Source of the DNA: Oscillospiraceae bacterium
GTDB taxonomy: Bacteria > Bacillota > Clostridia > Oscillospirales > CAG-272
DNA: 59,079 nucleotides
NCBI GenBank assembly: GCA_015065065.1
Contig: SVQX01000007.1
Coordinates: forward strand, 1 to 59,079
Reading direction: 5' to 3'
Part shown: positions 1 to 9,100 of the stretch, piece after piece
Layout: each line of letters starts with the position of its first letter
Numbering within the stretch: position 1 is the stretch's first letter
Position numbers and translations under genes: made by a program
Notes under the pieces: generated by a model
The model's database searches: none
The model's input: only the letters and a program-made list of their open reading frames with translations
Told to the model about the DNA's origin: nothing

Positions 1-1
1 C

Positions 2-1132
2 GTTGCGTCGGCTATCTGCCTTGGCGGCGCGGGCGCGGTGTTCTGGATGATACTCTCCGCCCTGCTTGCCATGGTGCTGAAATACGCCGAGATCGTGCTT
101 GCGGTAAGACACAGACGCTTTGACGTGGACGGAAAGCCCTTCGGAGGCGCACCCTATTACATCAGGCGTGCATTTGAACGGTTGCGCTTTTTTAGGGGAG
201 GCAGACTGACGGCGGGGGCGTTTGCCGCGCTCTGTATATTCAATGCAGTAGTCATGGGTAACGCCCTGCAGATAAATACCGTGGCGGGTGCGTTTGAGGG
301 CGCGTTTGGAATATCGCCGCTTGCGGTGGGAATAGTGATTGCCGTATTTTGCGGCGTTGCGGTGGTTGGCGGCGTGGAAAGGATCGCGCGGATAACGGGA
401 AAGCTTGTGCCGCTGATGAGTCTGCTTTTTGTGGGTATGTGTGTTGCCGTCATCGCTTTGCGGTGGGATATGATTCCGCACGCTGTGTCGAATATATTTT
501 TCGAAGCCTTTGACGTGCGGAGCGCGACGGGCGGGGTTATGGGATTTATAATTTCGGGTGGCGTGCGCTACGGCACTATGCGCGGGCTTATCTCCAACGA
601 GGCGGGATGCGGAACCGCAACCATGGCGCACGCCACGGCGGATGCCGTATCTCCCGCGTCGCAGGGTGTTCTCGGGCTTGTAGAGGTGTTTGTGGATACG
701 GTGCTGATGTGTACCCTAACGGCGCTCGTTATCCTTGTCGGCGTAGGAGATATTGGCGCTTTCGGGGATGGATATATATTGCTGGTGCAGACGGCGTTTG
801 AATCGGTGCTGGGCGCTTGGGCGGGGAATGCCTTGGCGATAGCTGTCCTGCTTTTTGGAGTTGCTACGGTGCTGTGTCAGTCGCATTACGGCAGGACCTG
901 CCTTGATTATTTTACAAGCTCGTCGGGGGCGAGATTCGTATATTACACTCTTTTCTGTGTGGTAACGGTGGTAGGCTCGGTGGTATCGCCGTCGTCAATG
1001 TTTGAGCTTGCCGACGTGGGGCTTGCACTGATGACCTTCATAAATATAGCGGCACTTTTGCTGATGAGCCGCGAGGTGGCTGAGGAAACGCAAAAATTTT
1101 TGAGGAATAATAAAAGATCCCGTTTGTCATAG
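2..1132 (+). CDS. Alanine/glycine:cation symporter (AGCS family), 5'-truncated
   Basis: Inner-membrane symporter of the AGCS family, which takes up alanine or glycine with Na+ or H+. The frame is open to the first bases of the window, so the true start lies upstream. About 376 residues are visible against roughly 450 usual, so about the first 80-100 are missing. Seen: the family block GAGAVFWM followed shortly by KYAE near the visible N-terminus, a conserved block SNEAGCGTATMAHA in the middle, and a succession of about eight strongly hydrophobic segments. The C-terminus is short and charged (KFLRNNKRSRLS). The next gene starts about 50 bases downstream on the same strand. The exact amino acid cannot be read from the sequence. 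Confidence 0.9.
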   Translation, partial: VASAICLGGAGAVFWMILSALLAMVLKYAEIVLAVRHRRFDVDGKPFGGAPYYIRRAFERLRFFRGGRLTAGAFAALCIFNAVVMGNALQINTVAGAFEGAFGISPLAVGIVIAVFCGVAVVGGVERIARITGKLVPLMSLLFVGMCVAVIALRWDMIPHAVSNIFFEAFDVRSATGGVMGFIISGGVRYGTMRGLISNEAGCGTATMAHATADAVSPASQGVLGLVEVFVDTVLMCTLTALVILVGVGDIGAFGDGYILLVQTAFESVLGAWAGNALAIAVLLFGVATVLCQSHYGRTCLDYFTSSSGARFVYYTLFCVVTVVGSVVSPSSMFELADVGLALMTFINIAALLLMSREVAEETQKFLRNNKRSRLS

Positions 1133-1184
1133 TATGCGGGCGGCGCATATTATGTACCGAGCGGAATCGAAGGGAGGAAAACGT

Positions 1185-2258
1185 ATGTCCGACGGATATG
1201 AGGTCAAATATTTTGCCGCGTCCAATTCAAGAAGCGGCTTTGTGAATTATTTCCCCCAATGCTTTGGCGAGGATAGGGGAGTGCGCCGTCTGTATGTTAT
1301 AAAGGGCGGCTCGGGCACGGGAAAAAGCTATTTTATGCGCCGCGCGGCAAGGTGCGCGGAGGATAAGGGGCATTTTGTTGAATACTACTATTGCTCGTCA
1401 GACCCCGCATCGCTTGACGGCGTGAGAATAACGCTTCAAGGCGGCGGTCGCATTGGAATTATCGACGGCACGCCGCCACATCCGTGGGAGCCGAAGCTGC
1501 CGGGCGTGGTGGAGGAAATAATAAATCTCGGTTCGTTTTGGGACAGCCGCGCCCTTATGGACGGGGGAGAAGAGATACGTCGACTTCAAGGCATTAAGGC
1601 GGCAGAGTACAAGGCAGCGTATGCTTACCTTGCGGCGGCGGGGCAGGTCTGTGACGTTATCGGGGAAAGCGTGCGGGACATCGTTTCTTTTTCAAAAATG
1701 CGAGCGGTGGCTCAAAAAACGGTGAAGGGTCTTTCAGAAGGGACGCGCTTTGACGCCGAGCCCGCACTTATATCCTCCGTCGGCGGACGCGGCGAGGTAA
1801 GATTCAACACATACGCACAACTTGCGGAAAAGGTATATACGGTCGAGGATTTTTACGGTGTCGGACATCTGATGCTCCGCGAGATATTTGAGGCATCAAG
1901 GATACGCGCGTGCGAGGTGAGGGTGTCTTATGACCCGCTGTGCCCGAACAGAATAGATGGGCTTTTCTATCCGCAGGCGGGTGTAGCGTTTGCCGTTGGG
2001 GCGAGCGACGGCGGGGAGAGCTGTCACGCCGTGGGAGTGCGCAGATTCGTAAGCAGCGATGCATTAAAGGAAAGGCGTTCCGCGCTTCGTCGTGCCATCG
2101 GACTTCGGGACAGCCTTGTAGAGGGAGCGGTGGAACGCTTTGCGGGTGCATCAAGGACGCATTTCGACATAGAAAAAATTTACTCGTCCGCTATGGATTT
2201 TGAGGCGAAAAGCAATTTTGAGGATGAGTTCTGCCAAAAAGTTTTTGATTTGACTTGA
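1185..2258 (+). CDS. P-loop ATPase, PRK06851-like family
   Basis: A 357-residue cytoplasmic ATPase-like protein of unknown role. An in-frame start exists at 1134, but ATG 1185 has AGGGAGG 8 bases upstream and gives the family's usual beginning. The Walker A motif GGSGTGKS lies near residue 40. It is followed by the stretch CSSDPASLDGV and by IIDGTPPHPWEPKLPG, which recall a Firmicutes family annotated as PRK06851. In that family the second half repeats the P-loop domain. Here the second half keeps flanking signatures (YTVEDFYGVGHLM, DPLCPNRIDGLFYP) but has no intact P-loop, so only one ATP site is expected. It follows the AGCS gene by about 50 bases and may share its transcript. The function is not known to me. 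Confidence 0.75.
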   Translation: MSDGYEVKYFAASNSRSGFVNYFPQCFGEDRGVRRLYVIKGGSGTGKSYFMRRAARCAEDKGHFVEYYYCSSDPASLDGVRITLQGGGRIGIIDGTPPHPWEPKLPGVVEEIINLGSFWDSRALMDGGEEIRRLQGIKAAEYKAAYAYLAAAGQVCDVIGESVRDIVSFSKMRAVAQKTVKGLSEGTRFDAEPALISSVGGRGEVRFNTYAQLAEKVYTVEDFYGVGHLMLREIFEASRIRACEVRVSYDPLCPNRIDGLFYPQAGVAFAVGASDGGESCHAVGVRRFVSSDALKERRSALRRAIGLRDSLVEGAVERFAGASRTHFDIEKIYSSAMDFEAKSNFEDEFCQKVFDLT

Positions 2259-2414
2259 AAATTGCCCCTCGCTTCGCGGAGTGATATTTGTCCCGCCGTT
2301 TACGTTATCAGTAATTTTTGCGGTATTTCGGAGCATTAGAATGTTCTCATACGGTCGAGATAAAAATATATCCTTGGATTTTAATTTTCTCGCCCCCATA
2401 ATTTTCAATTTCCC

Positions 2415-2450
2415 ATTAAAAAAGCCTTCTCCGTCAAAGGAAAAGGCTTT
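2415..2450 (-). terminator. Intrinsic terminator of the AraC-sialidase gene
   Basis: A 12-bp stem with one mismatch (2421-2432 with 2439-2450, core AAAGCCTT/AAGGCTTT) directly follows the stop codon of the reverse-strand gene and is followed on that strand by TTTTTTAAT. It may also stop forward transcripts from the ATPase gene. Confidence 0.75.
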
Positions 2451-4132
2451 TACTTTTGGAATAATTTTTCAAGGTCTACGGTAAACATCACCGCGCCTCG
2501 CACGTCCCATCCGTAATTGAGAGATGCTATGATGTGCAGCTTTCCGTCATGCTCGCAGGCGGCGGGATAATGGCATGCCTCCGCATTTCCGTGGGGCGCC
2601 GTTTCTCTGTCGAAAAGCACCAGCTTGCACGCAAGCTTCTTGTCGCCGCGGTCGGTAAAATATACCGACAGCCGCGATCTGTCCTGCCTGTCTGTGTTGC
2701 ATATCACAAAATGCCTTCCGCACGAAAGCTTTCCGCAGAATATTTTTGACGAAACGTAAGGAATGTCGTGCAGGAACGCATGACTCCAATGCTCGCCGAA
2801 ATCCTCCGATACGTACACCAGCGGTATCCTGCGCTGATCGTTACGGCTGAACATATAGAGTCTGTCGTCGTAGCACATTACCGACAGCTCGGGATGCACC
2901 AGCTTGGTCCCGTCGGGAAGGTCGCCGCTCTGTGCGATCCTGATCATTCGCCAATCTCCGTCTATCCTTCCGCTGTCGGAAATAAGCACGGCCGGTATAT
3001 TGGGAAATCTGTCAAGCTCGCCCGCTCTGCCCGTCAGCATAAGCTTTCCGTTGGGCAAGGAGACCACGTTTGTATTCAGCTTAAAGGGTATCGGACGCGA
3101 CCAGACAAATTCGAATTTTCCCGTGTCGCGATTGAGAATATACAGGTCAAGCGCGTGGATATGGTCGGCTGCCACCATCTCGTTTACAAGCATATACAGC
3201 CGTCCGCCGCATATTCCGAAAACAGGAGGGCAGTAAAGCACCTTTTCCTCGGGGTCATGGGCGATTATTTCTATATCGCTCCATGTCCTTCCGCCGTCGT
3301 ATGAGCGTTTTCCGCACACGGGAGTGTACCCTCTCAGCTCCTTGCGACGGCTGTTGTACCACGCCGCGTACAAAACGCCCTCGTATTCAATTACCGTTGG
3401 CTGGTGCAGAAATTTGAACGTTTCATCGGGCTCATGCACCGTAACTCTCGTCACGCACTCGTCTGAGATCTCCCGCGCATCCGCCGCGCCGAAGCGTATG
3501 GCGTCCATTTTCGCTGCGAGGATTATATCGTCGTAGTCGTAAAAGCCGTGAAAATATTTTTCCCTCGCCTTTTTGCGAACCGTCATTGGCGTAACGCCCA
3601 CCAGCTTGGTAAAGGTTTCGGTAAAATAGCTCGAATTGTTAAAGCCACACTCCGTTGCGATGGAGGTTATTTTCTTGTTTGTTCTGACTATCTCAAAGAC
3701 AGCCTTCTCTATACGCAGCTTAGTGCGGTAGCTGTTTATGGATGCGCCGGTACGTTGCTTAAAGCAATGGCAGAGATAGTAATAGCTTACATGCATCAGC
3801 TGTGCGATATCCTCGACGCTTTTGTTCTCCGTCAAGTGATCGGATATGTACTCAAGCACTCCGCGCACGAGGGCGGAATTCTCCTCCTCCGTGCCTCCTT
3901 TTGCTTCCTGTATTGTGCGGATAACGGCAGACAGTGCCTCCGAATCCGAATAATCCGAATCAATAAAAGCCTTGACGTGTCCGTCAAGCTCGGAGGGATC
4001 TATGTCACGGCGGTCAATGCCGTTAAGGTCGCAATAATCAAAAACGTGTGCTATTATCTTTCGCTTTTCAACGGTTGCTATAAAATGCTCTGCCAGCTCT
4101 TTGAAAGCATTTGTATTTTCGCCTTGGCACAT
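2450..4132 (-). CDS. AraC-type regulator fused to a sialidase-like (BNR/Asp-box) domain
   Basis: A 560-residue protein with two unlike halves. ATG 4132 is chosen over an upstream in-frame TTG (4162) because GGAAGGAGG lies about 8 bases before it. Residues about 87-188 form an AraC/XylS DNA-binding domain with two helix-turn-helix units (SVEDIAQLMHVSYYYLCHCF, then ITSIATECGFNNSSYFTETF). Residues about 225-560 look like a six-bladed sialidase fold, with Asp-box motifs SYDGGRTW (about 276) and SEDFGEHW (about 440) and several LYxx/ISDSG strands. Known: AraC proteins usually carry a small cupin or TIM-like sensor, and BNR propellers are usually secreted enzymes. Here there is no signal peptide, so the propeller is cytoplasmic and may sense a sugar acid or be enzymatic. 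Transcribed alone, with its own promoter and terminator. No sialic-acid genes are adjacent. Confidence 0.85.
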   Translation of the reverse strand: MCQGENTNAFKELAEHFIATVEKRKIIAHVFDYCDLNGIDRRDIDPSELDGHVKAFIDSDYSDSEALSAVIRTIQEAKGGTEEENSALVRGVLEYISDHLTENKSVEDIAQLMHVSYYYLCHCFKQRTGASINSYRTKLRIEKAVFEIVRTNKKITSIATECGFNNSSYFTETFTKLVGVTPMTVRKKAREKYFHGFYDYDDIILAAKMDAIRFGAADAREISDECVTRVTVHEPDETFKFLHQPTVIEYEGVLYAAWYNSRRKELRGYTPVCGKRSYDGGRTWSDIEIIAHDPEEKVLYCPPVFGICGGRLYMLVNEMVAADHIHALDLYILNRDTGKFEFVWSRPIPFKLNTNVVSLPNGKLMLTGRAGELDRFPNIPAVLISDSGRIDGDWRMIRIAQSGDLPDGTKLVHPELSVMCYDDRLYMFSRNDQRRIPLVYVSEDFGEHWSHAFLHDIPYVSSKIFCGKLSCGRHFVICNTDRQDRSRLSVYFTDRGDKKLACKLVLFDRETAPHGNAEACHYPAACEHDGKLHIIASLNYGWDVRGAVMFTVDLEKLFQK

Positions 4133-4182
4133 AGCCTCTCCTCCTTCCCGCAAAACGCGCAATCAGTATGCAGATTAAACAA

Positions 4183-4211
4183 ATTATAACATTTTTTAAA
4201 AAGCAAGTCTA
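4183..4211 (-). promoter_or_regulatory. Sigma-A-type promoter for the AraC-sialidase gene
   Basis: On the reverse strand, TAGACT (4211-4206) and TATAAT (4188-4183) are separated by 17 bases. This is about 50 bases upstream of the chosen ATG. Confidence 0.6.
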
Positions 4212-4270
4212 TAACATTTTTGCTGATTATCCCGCATAAAAAACCGTTTTTTCGCTTGGTGGATATGATT

Positions 4271-4292
4271 TACGCCGCCCTTGAGCGGCGTA
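4271..4292 (-). terminator. Hairpin downstream of spoVAC, possible terminator
   Basis: Perfect 8-bp stem TACGCCGC/GCGGCGTA with a 6-base loop, 35 bases beyond the spoVAC stop. The T-rich tail is better on the forward strand than on the spoVAC strand, so termination of spoVAC is uncertain. Confidence 0.35.
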
Positions 4293-4326
4293 TTTGTAAA
4301 TTTTTTGTAAAGTCAACGGCAGTCTT

Positions 4327-4782
4327 TCAGGCGCACCCCAACGCTTTACACGCCCAGTATATCACTCCCCACACAACGCTTGCCGCAGTGCCGTACAGTA
4401 TAACGGGACCTGCAACGGTAAATATTTTTGCGCCGACTCCGAGTATAAAGCCCTCCGATTTTGCATCGATGGCAGGGGATGCCACCGAATTTGCAAATCC
4501 CGTGATGGGAAGCAGAGTGCCGCCGCCCGCATATTTTGCGATTCTGTCAAAAACTCCAAATCCTGTCAGCATAACGGCAATAAAAATAAGCGTGACGGAG
4601 GTAAGCGTTCCCGCGTCCTCGCGGCTCATGGAAAGATATTGTCCGTAAACAGAATTCAGCAGTTGCGCAAAAGTGCATATCGCGCCACCGACTAAGAAAG
4701 CGCAGACACAGTTCTTCAAGCAGGGAGATTTCGGAGCGTGTGCTTTTGCAAATTTTTTGTAGGTTTCGGTGTCCATATTCAT
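4327..4782 (-). CDS. spoVAC: Stage V sporulation protein AC
   Basis: A 151-residue integral membrane protein of the SpoVAC/SpoVAEb family, a component of the forespore inner-membrane channel that moves dipicolinic acid during sporulation and germination. Seen: the family opening with a lysine-rich N-terminus (YKKFAKAHAPKSP) followed by LKNCVCAFLVGGAICT, then four hydrophobic segments (about residues 22-44, 57-80, 88-108 and 115-145) and the conserved LLPITGFANSVASPA. The start has GAGAGGTG 8 bases upstream. In most Clostridia spoVAC heads a spoVAC-spoVAD-spoVAE operon. Here the downstream gene on this strand is the unrelated AraC fusion and upstream is a divergent gene, so this copy is alone. 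Confidence 0.92.
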   Translation of the reverse strand: MNMDTETYKKFAKAHAPKSPCLKNCVCAFLVGGAICTFAQLLNSVYGQYLSMSREDAGTLTSVTLIFIAVMLTGFGVFDRIAKYAGGGTLLPITGFANSVASPAIDAKSEGFILGVGAKIFTVAGPVILYGTAASVVWGVIYWACKALGCA

Positions 4783-4930
4783 GCTTTTTCACCTCTCTTT
4801 GTGCTTATTTTGCGCTACATTTGAGAGTGTCATACTTTCACTCAACTGATAAGCGTTTTTCTTGACCTTCCATTTTGTGGAGTGTTTTATGTTAAAATCG
4901 CCGAAATTTTCCATGGGACCGCGAAAACGC

Positions 4931-4960
4931 TTGACAAGAGTCAGCACGGCATGATATAAT
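4931..4960 (+). promoter_or_regulatory. Sigma-A promoter of the CotH operon
   Basis: TTGACA (4931-4936), 18 bases, TATAAT (4955-4960). Predicted 5' leader of about 90 bases, containing the alternating GC tract GCGCGCGAGCGCGC near 5013-5026. No other feature was recognised between 4783 and 5057. Confidence 0.8.
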
Positions 4961-5057
4961 GCTATACGGAAAATTATAACTTTTGAAGTTAACTCTATAA
5001 TATATTAGTCGTCGCGCGCGAGCGCGCACATTCTATGGGGACAAGGAGGTCAACCTA

Positions 5058-8000
5058 ATGAAAAATGCAAGAAGATCCGGCTTTGGATATGCGAAAGTGC
5101 TTACTTTGATACTCGCACTGCTGATGTGCCTTACGTCGTGTACGACCGTATTTCTTCCAAACGTCGACGATACGACCGACACAAAGGAATCGGGGGAATC
5201 TGTCGAATCGGGCAGCTCCACCGAAAAATCGGACGGCTCGGACACACTTACAAATACCGATACCGAGAACGATTCGGATACGGAGAGCGACTCCTCTACC
5301 GTAACCTCGGACGGTACAGATGCGGAGGACACAACCGTTGACGGCGGTGAAACCGAGGACGTCGCTGAGTCTACAACCTCTGGCGGCCCTGTTATTATTG
5401 ACCCCGACACGGGCAGCGAGGACTCCTCAAACGACTCGGAGGAAAGCACCACGAACAACGGTAGCTCTGAGGACACCACCACCGAGGAGGTAACCACAAA
5501 GCAGGACGAGCCCTTGGAATATCCCACCGTTAACGTCGCCGACTACAAGGGCGTTTTTATCTCCCGCGTCTACGGCAACGGAGGTAAGAGCGACGCAGCG
5601 GCGGAGCATAGCTTCGTTGAGCTTTACAACTCCACCGGCAAAACGGTATCACTTTTCGGTCTGTCACTGTACTGTAAGAGCAGCGGCGGCGATCCTTTCG
5701 CGCAGTTTCCTTTTCCAAAGGATGCCAAAATAGCCCCCGGCGGATACTATCTTGTCCGCGGAGAGGCGGCAAAGCAATATGATAACAGCTTTGCGATCCT
5801 CAGCGTCAACAGCTACGACGCAGAATGGAATTATTCTATCGACAACAACGAATACAGACTTATGCTTGCCCCCGTCGGGCTGGTGCTTCCCAAGACCACC
5901 GACGTGCTGACGCACGGTAAGTCTATATCCGCTATTATCACCATTCCCGACGGCGAATACCACAGCTCGGTATACGCAGTTGACAATATGTCCAAGAACA
6001 AAGTCGCGGTGCGCACCGCACTTGAGGAATACAGCGGCTTCCACAAAATAAATCTTGCCGAGCTGTCCTCAACCGAGCTTGTAAACAACGCGCCGAGATG
6101 CTCGCGGGGAATTGCTGAAAACGCGCGCGTAACGTCAAGGCTTACAGAGGTCACATTCTCCATGCCCGCGGGTATTTATACGAACAACATCAAGGTCACG
6201 CTCACCGCTCCCGAGGGCTACACGATCTATTACACCATGAACGGAGAGGATCCTTCCACCGGAACGTCGAGAGTGAAATACACCCAACCGCTCAACGTGC
6301 GCGATGGCTCTGAGACCGATTGGACGCGCGGCAAGACCATTCCGGCATTTATAGAGTCCAAGGGTACTGCCGCAACTCCCACCGTCGATACCATGATGGC
6401 AGGAAAGGTAATAAAGGCATACGCCACCAACGGCACCGATTCCACTCCCGTATACACATCCACCTATTTCGTGCTTCCCGAGCTTGCAGACCTTGACGTT
6501 ACCGTAATGTCAATGTCCATACCCGTAGACGAATTCGTGGGCACAAACGGCTTCTATACCACTACGAAAGACGGATTGCTATCACCACGCCCCCGCGGTC
6601 TTGCTACCATGGAGGTCTTTGACGAGAACGGCGTGCGCGTCGGTTACTCCAACGTGGAGGCTGCCATCAGCGGTCACGGCTCGTCGGGCTGGGGAATGAA
6701 ATCCATGCGCTTGTATTGGAAGGGCGCGAACAATATTGAGGGCGGCTTGCGCTCCGACCTTGATTACGACCTGTTTGACGGACGCTGCACGGACGTTAAC
6801 GGTCAGGCTATCACCAGCTTCTCGCGTCTGCTTCTCAGAAACGCGGGTAACGACTCGGGCGGTGCTATGTTCCGCGATGCCTATGCGCAGCTCGCATCCG
6901 CTCAGCTCAATGTGGATTACATGGAATACGAGCCGGTGTTCCTGTTCGTCAACGGCGAATTCTGGGGTGTTTACAACGCTCGCGAGCGTTACAGCGGCGA
7001 ATACGTTGAAAGCCACTACGGAGTAGACAAGGACAACGTGACCATTCTCGAAAACGACTACTACGAAAAGGTATATAACAACAATAACATTCAAGCACCG
7101 TACATTCTGTCCTCAGGACTTGAGGCAGATGCAACGCATTTCAACGAGCTGTATAAGTTCATACGCACAAACGATATGACCAACTCCGCCAACTACGAGT
7201 ACGTTTGCTCACAGCTTGATATAGATTCCCTTATAGGAATGTATATCTCACGCATATTCTTTGATGCTCCCGACTGGCCCGACAACAATATAAAGATCTG
7301 GCGCAACCGAAATGCTGCCGATCCTTCGGGAACGGACACCAAATGGCACTTTACTCTGCTCGACCTTGACTTCTGTCTTACGACGGATGCCGGCACGAGC
7401 TTCAGCAAGGGCATCAACCTCGGCTCGGTGTGCTCCACGATAGTATATCACCTTGTCAAGAACGAGAATTTTAAAAATAAGTTCATCACGGATTTCCACA
7501 CTGCGGCAACTCAGTTGCTTACCGAGGAAAACAATCTTGCGATCCTCGACGAGCTGTACGCAGAGCGACTCGTCCTTATGCCCTATATAGTTGAGCGTTG
7601 GGGCAACGAGGGCAGATCGGTCGGAGAGCTTCAGACAGAGGTCACCGAAATGAGAGGAGAGCTGAGGGGACGTAATGCCGCCGCTATCAACGAGCTCAAG
7701 AGCTTCTTTGGCCTTTCCAACGCGCAGCTTGAATCCATCACGGGTAAAAGTGTGGCGGTAACCTTCAACCCCACCCGCCTGTCCGTCAAGATAAACGGCT
7801 CGGAGGTAAGCAACGGCGACTCCTTCACCTTTACGGGCACGTCAAAGACATACAGCGTGGTTATTACCCCAAAAAACGGCTACGAATATACGGGGGCTAC
7901 CGTGACCTTTCGCAACGGCACTACGCTCTCCTATACGAAAACCCAGTTCAGCTTTCAGGCTACCATGTCGGGAACTCTCACTGTCAACGCCAAAAGAACT

Positions 8001-9080
8001 ACCAGCAATAACGTATCCATAGCGGACGGCACGTTCGTAGCGGGAGCTTCGTATATGTTTTATCTCTCACCCGACGGAGATCTTTACGGTTGGGGCGATA
8101 ACACCCACGGAGTGCTGGGCGCGGGCGCGTCGGCAGAGTCGGTACCCACCCCGCAGTTTATCATGGGAAACGTCAAGAAGGTATCCACCACGGACAGCGC
8201 AAACTACGAGCAGGGCTCTACCAACTGGGCGACTGCCATTCTTACCAACGACGGCAAGCTCTACACCGTGGGATGCAACGGATCGGGACAGCTCGGACGT
8301 AACGGCACCAATGATTCCTACGAGCTTGGACTTGTATCCTTCAACGGAGCTATCTCCGACGTTAGCATGGGCTTTGACCACATGCTGGTGGTGGATGACA
8401 AAGGCAATCTCTACGGTATCGGCAACAATAACTACGGACAGCTTGGTGCTGATAACGTAGACACCTCGGTGTCGACCTTTCAAAAGATCGCGACAGGAGT
8501 TAAATTTGCAAACGCATCCCGCCGCACGACCGTTTACGTCACCGCGTCGGGCGACATGTACGGTCTTGGCGACAACCGTTGGAAAAAAATAAATCAGACC
8601 GACACCACCGACATCACAACGCCCTACTTTATGCTTGGCAACGTCAAATTTATTGATGCGGGCGAGCATCAGATATTGGTCATAACAGAGGACGGCGCGC
8701 TGTACTATGCAGGCTGGAGAACGTTCAGCGGCTGGAGCACGGGCAACGGCAACACCCCCTCCCTTTACAAGGTGGCGAACAGCGGGGTCGTGGATGCAGA
8801 CATCTACTATGACAATATGGTAGTCCTCAAGGACAACGGTGACGTTTACGTTTACGGCGCAAACACTGGGGCGGCACTCGGTGCGTCGGCTACGGGCGGC
8901 ACGCTTGTCAAAAGCACACTTATCAATAACGTCGTCGATGTTGCGGCAGGCTATGCCTTTACCGCGTATCTTACGTCTGATGGCTCCATATTCGTGCAAG
9001 GAACCAATACCCACGGACAGGGCGGAAACGGACAGCTTACGGGCACGCTCAATATGTCCGAGATAGTACTTGATATTTAA
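5058..9080 (+). CDS. Giant CotH-kinase lipoprotein with LTD, chitobiase-like and RCC1 domains
   Basis: A 1340-residue surface lipoprotein. The start is fixed by AAGGAGG 8 bases upstream. The signal peptide ends in lipobox LTSC (Cys28). Order: Ser/Thr/Asp/Glu-rich linker (about 30-155); lamin-tail domain (about 160-270, ISRVYGNGG and FVELYNSTGK); chitobiase C-terminal-like Ig strand (about 365-402, YYTMNGEDPSTGT); CotH kinase domain (about 480-830) with LLLRNAGNDSG, FLFVNGEFWGVYNARERY and LLDLDF; a small beta domain (about 900-975); and at least five RCC1-type repeats (about 998-1338) with WGDNTHGVLG, GCNGSGQLG and GNNNYGQLG. Known: CotH proteins are atypical protein kinases, originally from spore coats. 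RCC1 repeats form a seven-bladed propeller usually used for protein binding. The combination outside the membrane suggests a surface kinase with a binding platform. It leads an operon with the next two genes (20-base gap). Confidence 0.88.
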   Translation: MKNARRSGFGYAKVLTLILALLMCLTSCTTVFLPNVDDTTDTKESGESVESGSSTEKSDGSDTLTNTDTENDSDTESDSSTVTSDGTDAEDTTVDGGETEDVAESTTSGGPVIIDPDTGSEDSSNDSEESTTNNGSSEDTTTEEVTTKQDEPLEYPTVNVADYKGVFISRVYGNGGKSDAAAEHSFVELYNSTGKTVSLFGLSLYCKSSGGDPFAQFPFPKDAKIAPGGYYLVRGEAAKQYDNSFAILSVNSYDAEWNYSIDNNEYRLMLAPVGLVLPKTTDVLTHGKSISAIITIPDGEYHSSVYAVDNMSKNKVAVRTALEEYSGFHKINLAELSSTELVNNAPRCSRGIAENARVTSRLTEVTFSMPAGIYTNNIKVTLTAPEGYTIYYTMNGEDPSTGTSRVKYTQPLNVRDGSETDWTRGKTIPAFIESKGTAATPTVDTMMAGKVIKAYATNGTDSTPVYTSTYFVLPELADLDVTVMSMSIPVDEFVGTNGFYTTTKDGLLSPRPRGLATMEVFDENGVRVGYSNVEAAISGHGSSGWGMKSMRLYWKGANNIEGGLRSDLDYDLFDGRCTDVNGQAITSFSRLLLRNAGNDSGGAMFRDAYAQLASAQLNVDYMEYEPVFLFVNGEFWGVYNARERYSGEYVESHYGVDKDNVTILENDYYEKVYNNNNIQAPYILSSGLEADATHFNELYKFIRTNDMTNSANYEYVCSQLDIDSLIGMYISRIFFDAPDWPDNNIKIWRNRNAADPSGTDTKWHFTLLDLDFCLTTDAGTSFSKGINLGSVCSTIVYHLVKNENFKNKFITDFHTAATQLLTEENNLAILDELYAERLVLMPYIVERWGNEGRSVGELQTEVTEMRGELRGRNAAAINELKSFFGLSNAQLESITGKSVAVTFNPTRLSVKINGSEVSNGDSFTFTGTSKTYSVVITPKNGYEYTGATVTFRNGTTLSYTKTQFSFQATMSGTLTVNAKRTTSNNVSIADGTFVAGASYMFYLSPDGDLYGWGDNTHGVLGAGASAESVPTPQFIMGNVKKVSTTDSANYEQGSTNWATAILTNDGKLYTVGCNGSGQLGRNGTNDSYELGLVSFNGAISDVSMGFDHMLVVDDKGNLYGIGNNNYGQLGADNVDTSVSTFQKIATGVKFANASRRTTVYVTASGDMYGLGDNRWKKINQTDTTDITTPYFMLGNVKFIDAGEHQILVITEDGALYYAGWRTFSGWSTGNGNTPSLYKVANSGVVDADIYYDNMVVLKDNGDVYVYGANTGAALGASATGGTLVKSTLINNVVDVAAGYAFTAYLTSDGSIFVQGTNTHGQGGNGQLTGTLNMSEIVLDI

Positions 9081-9100
9081 AAGGATCGGAAGCAACAAAC

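Noticed and set aside
5013-5026. Alternating GC tract as a protein binding site
   Set aside because: A simple GC alternation in the CotH leader. No basis for assigning a regulator.
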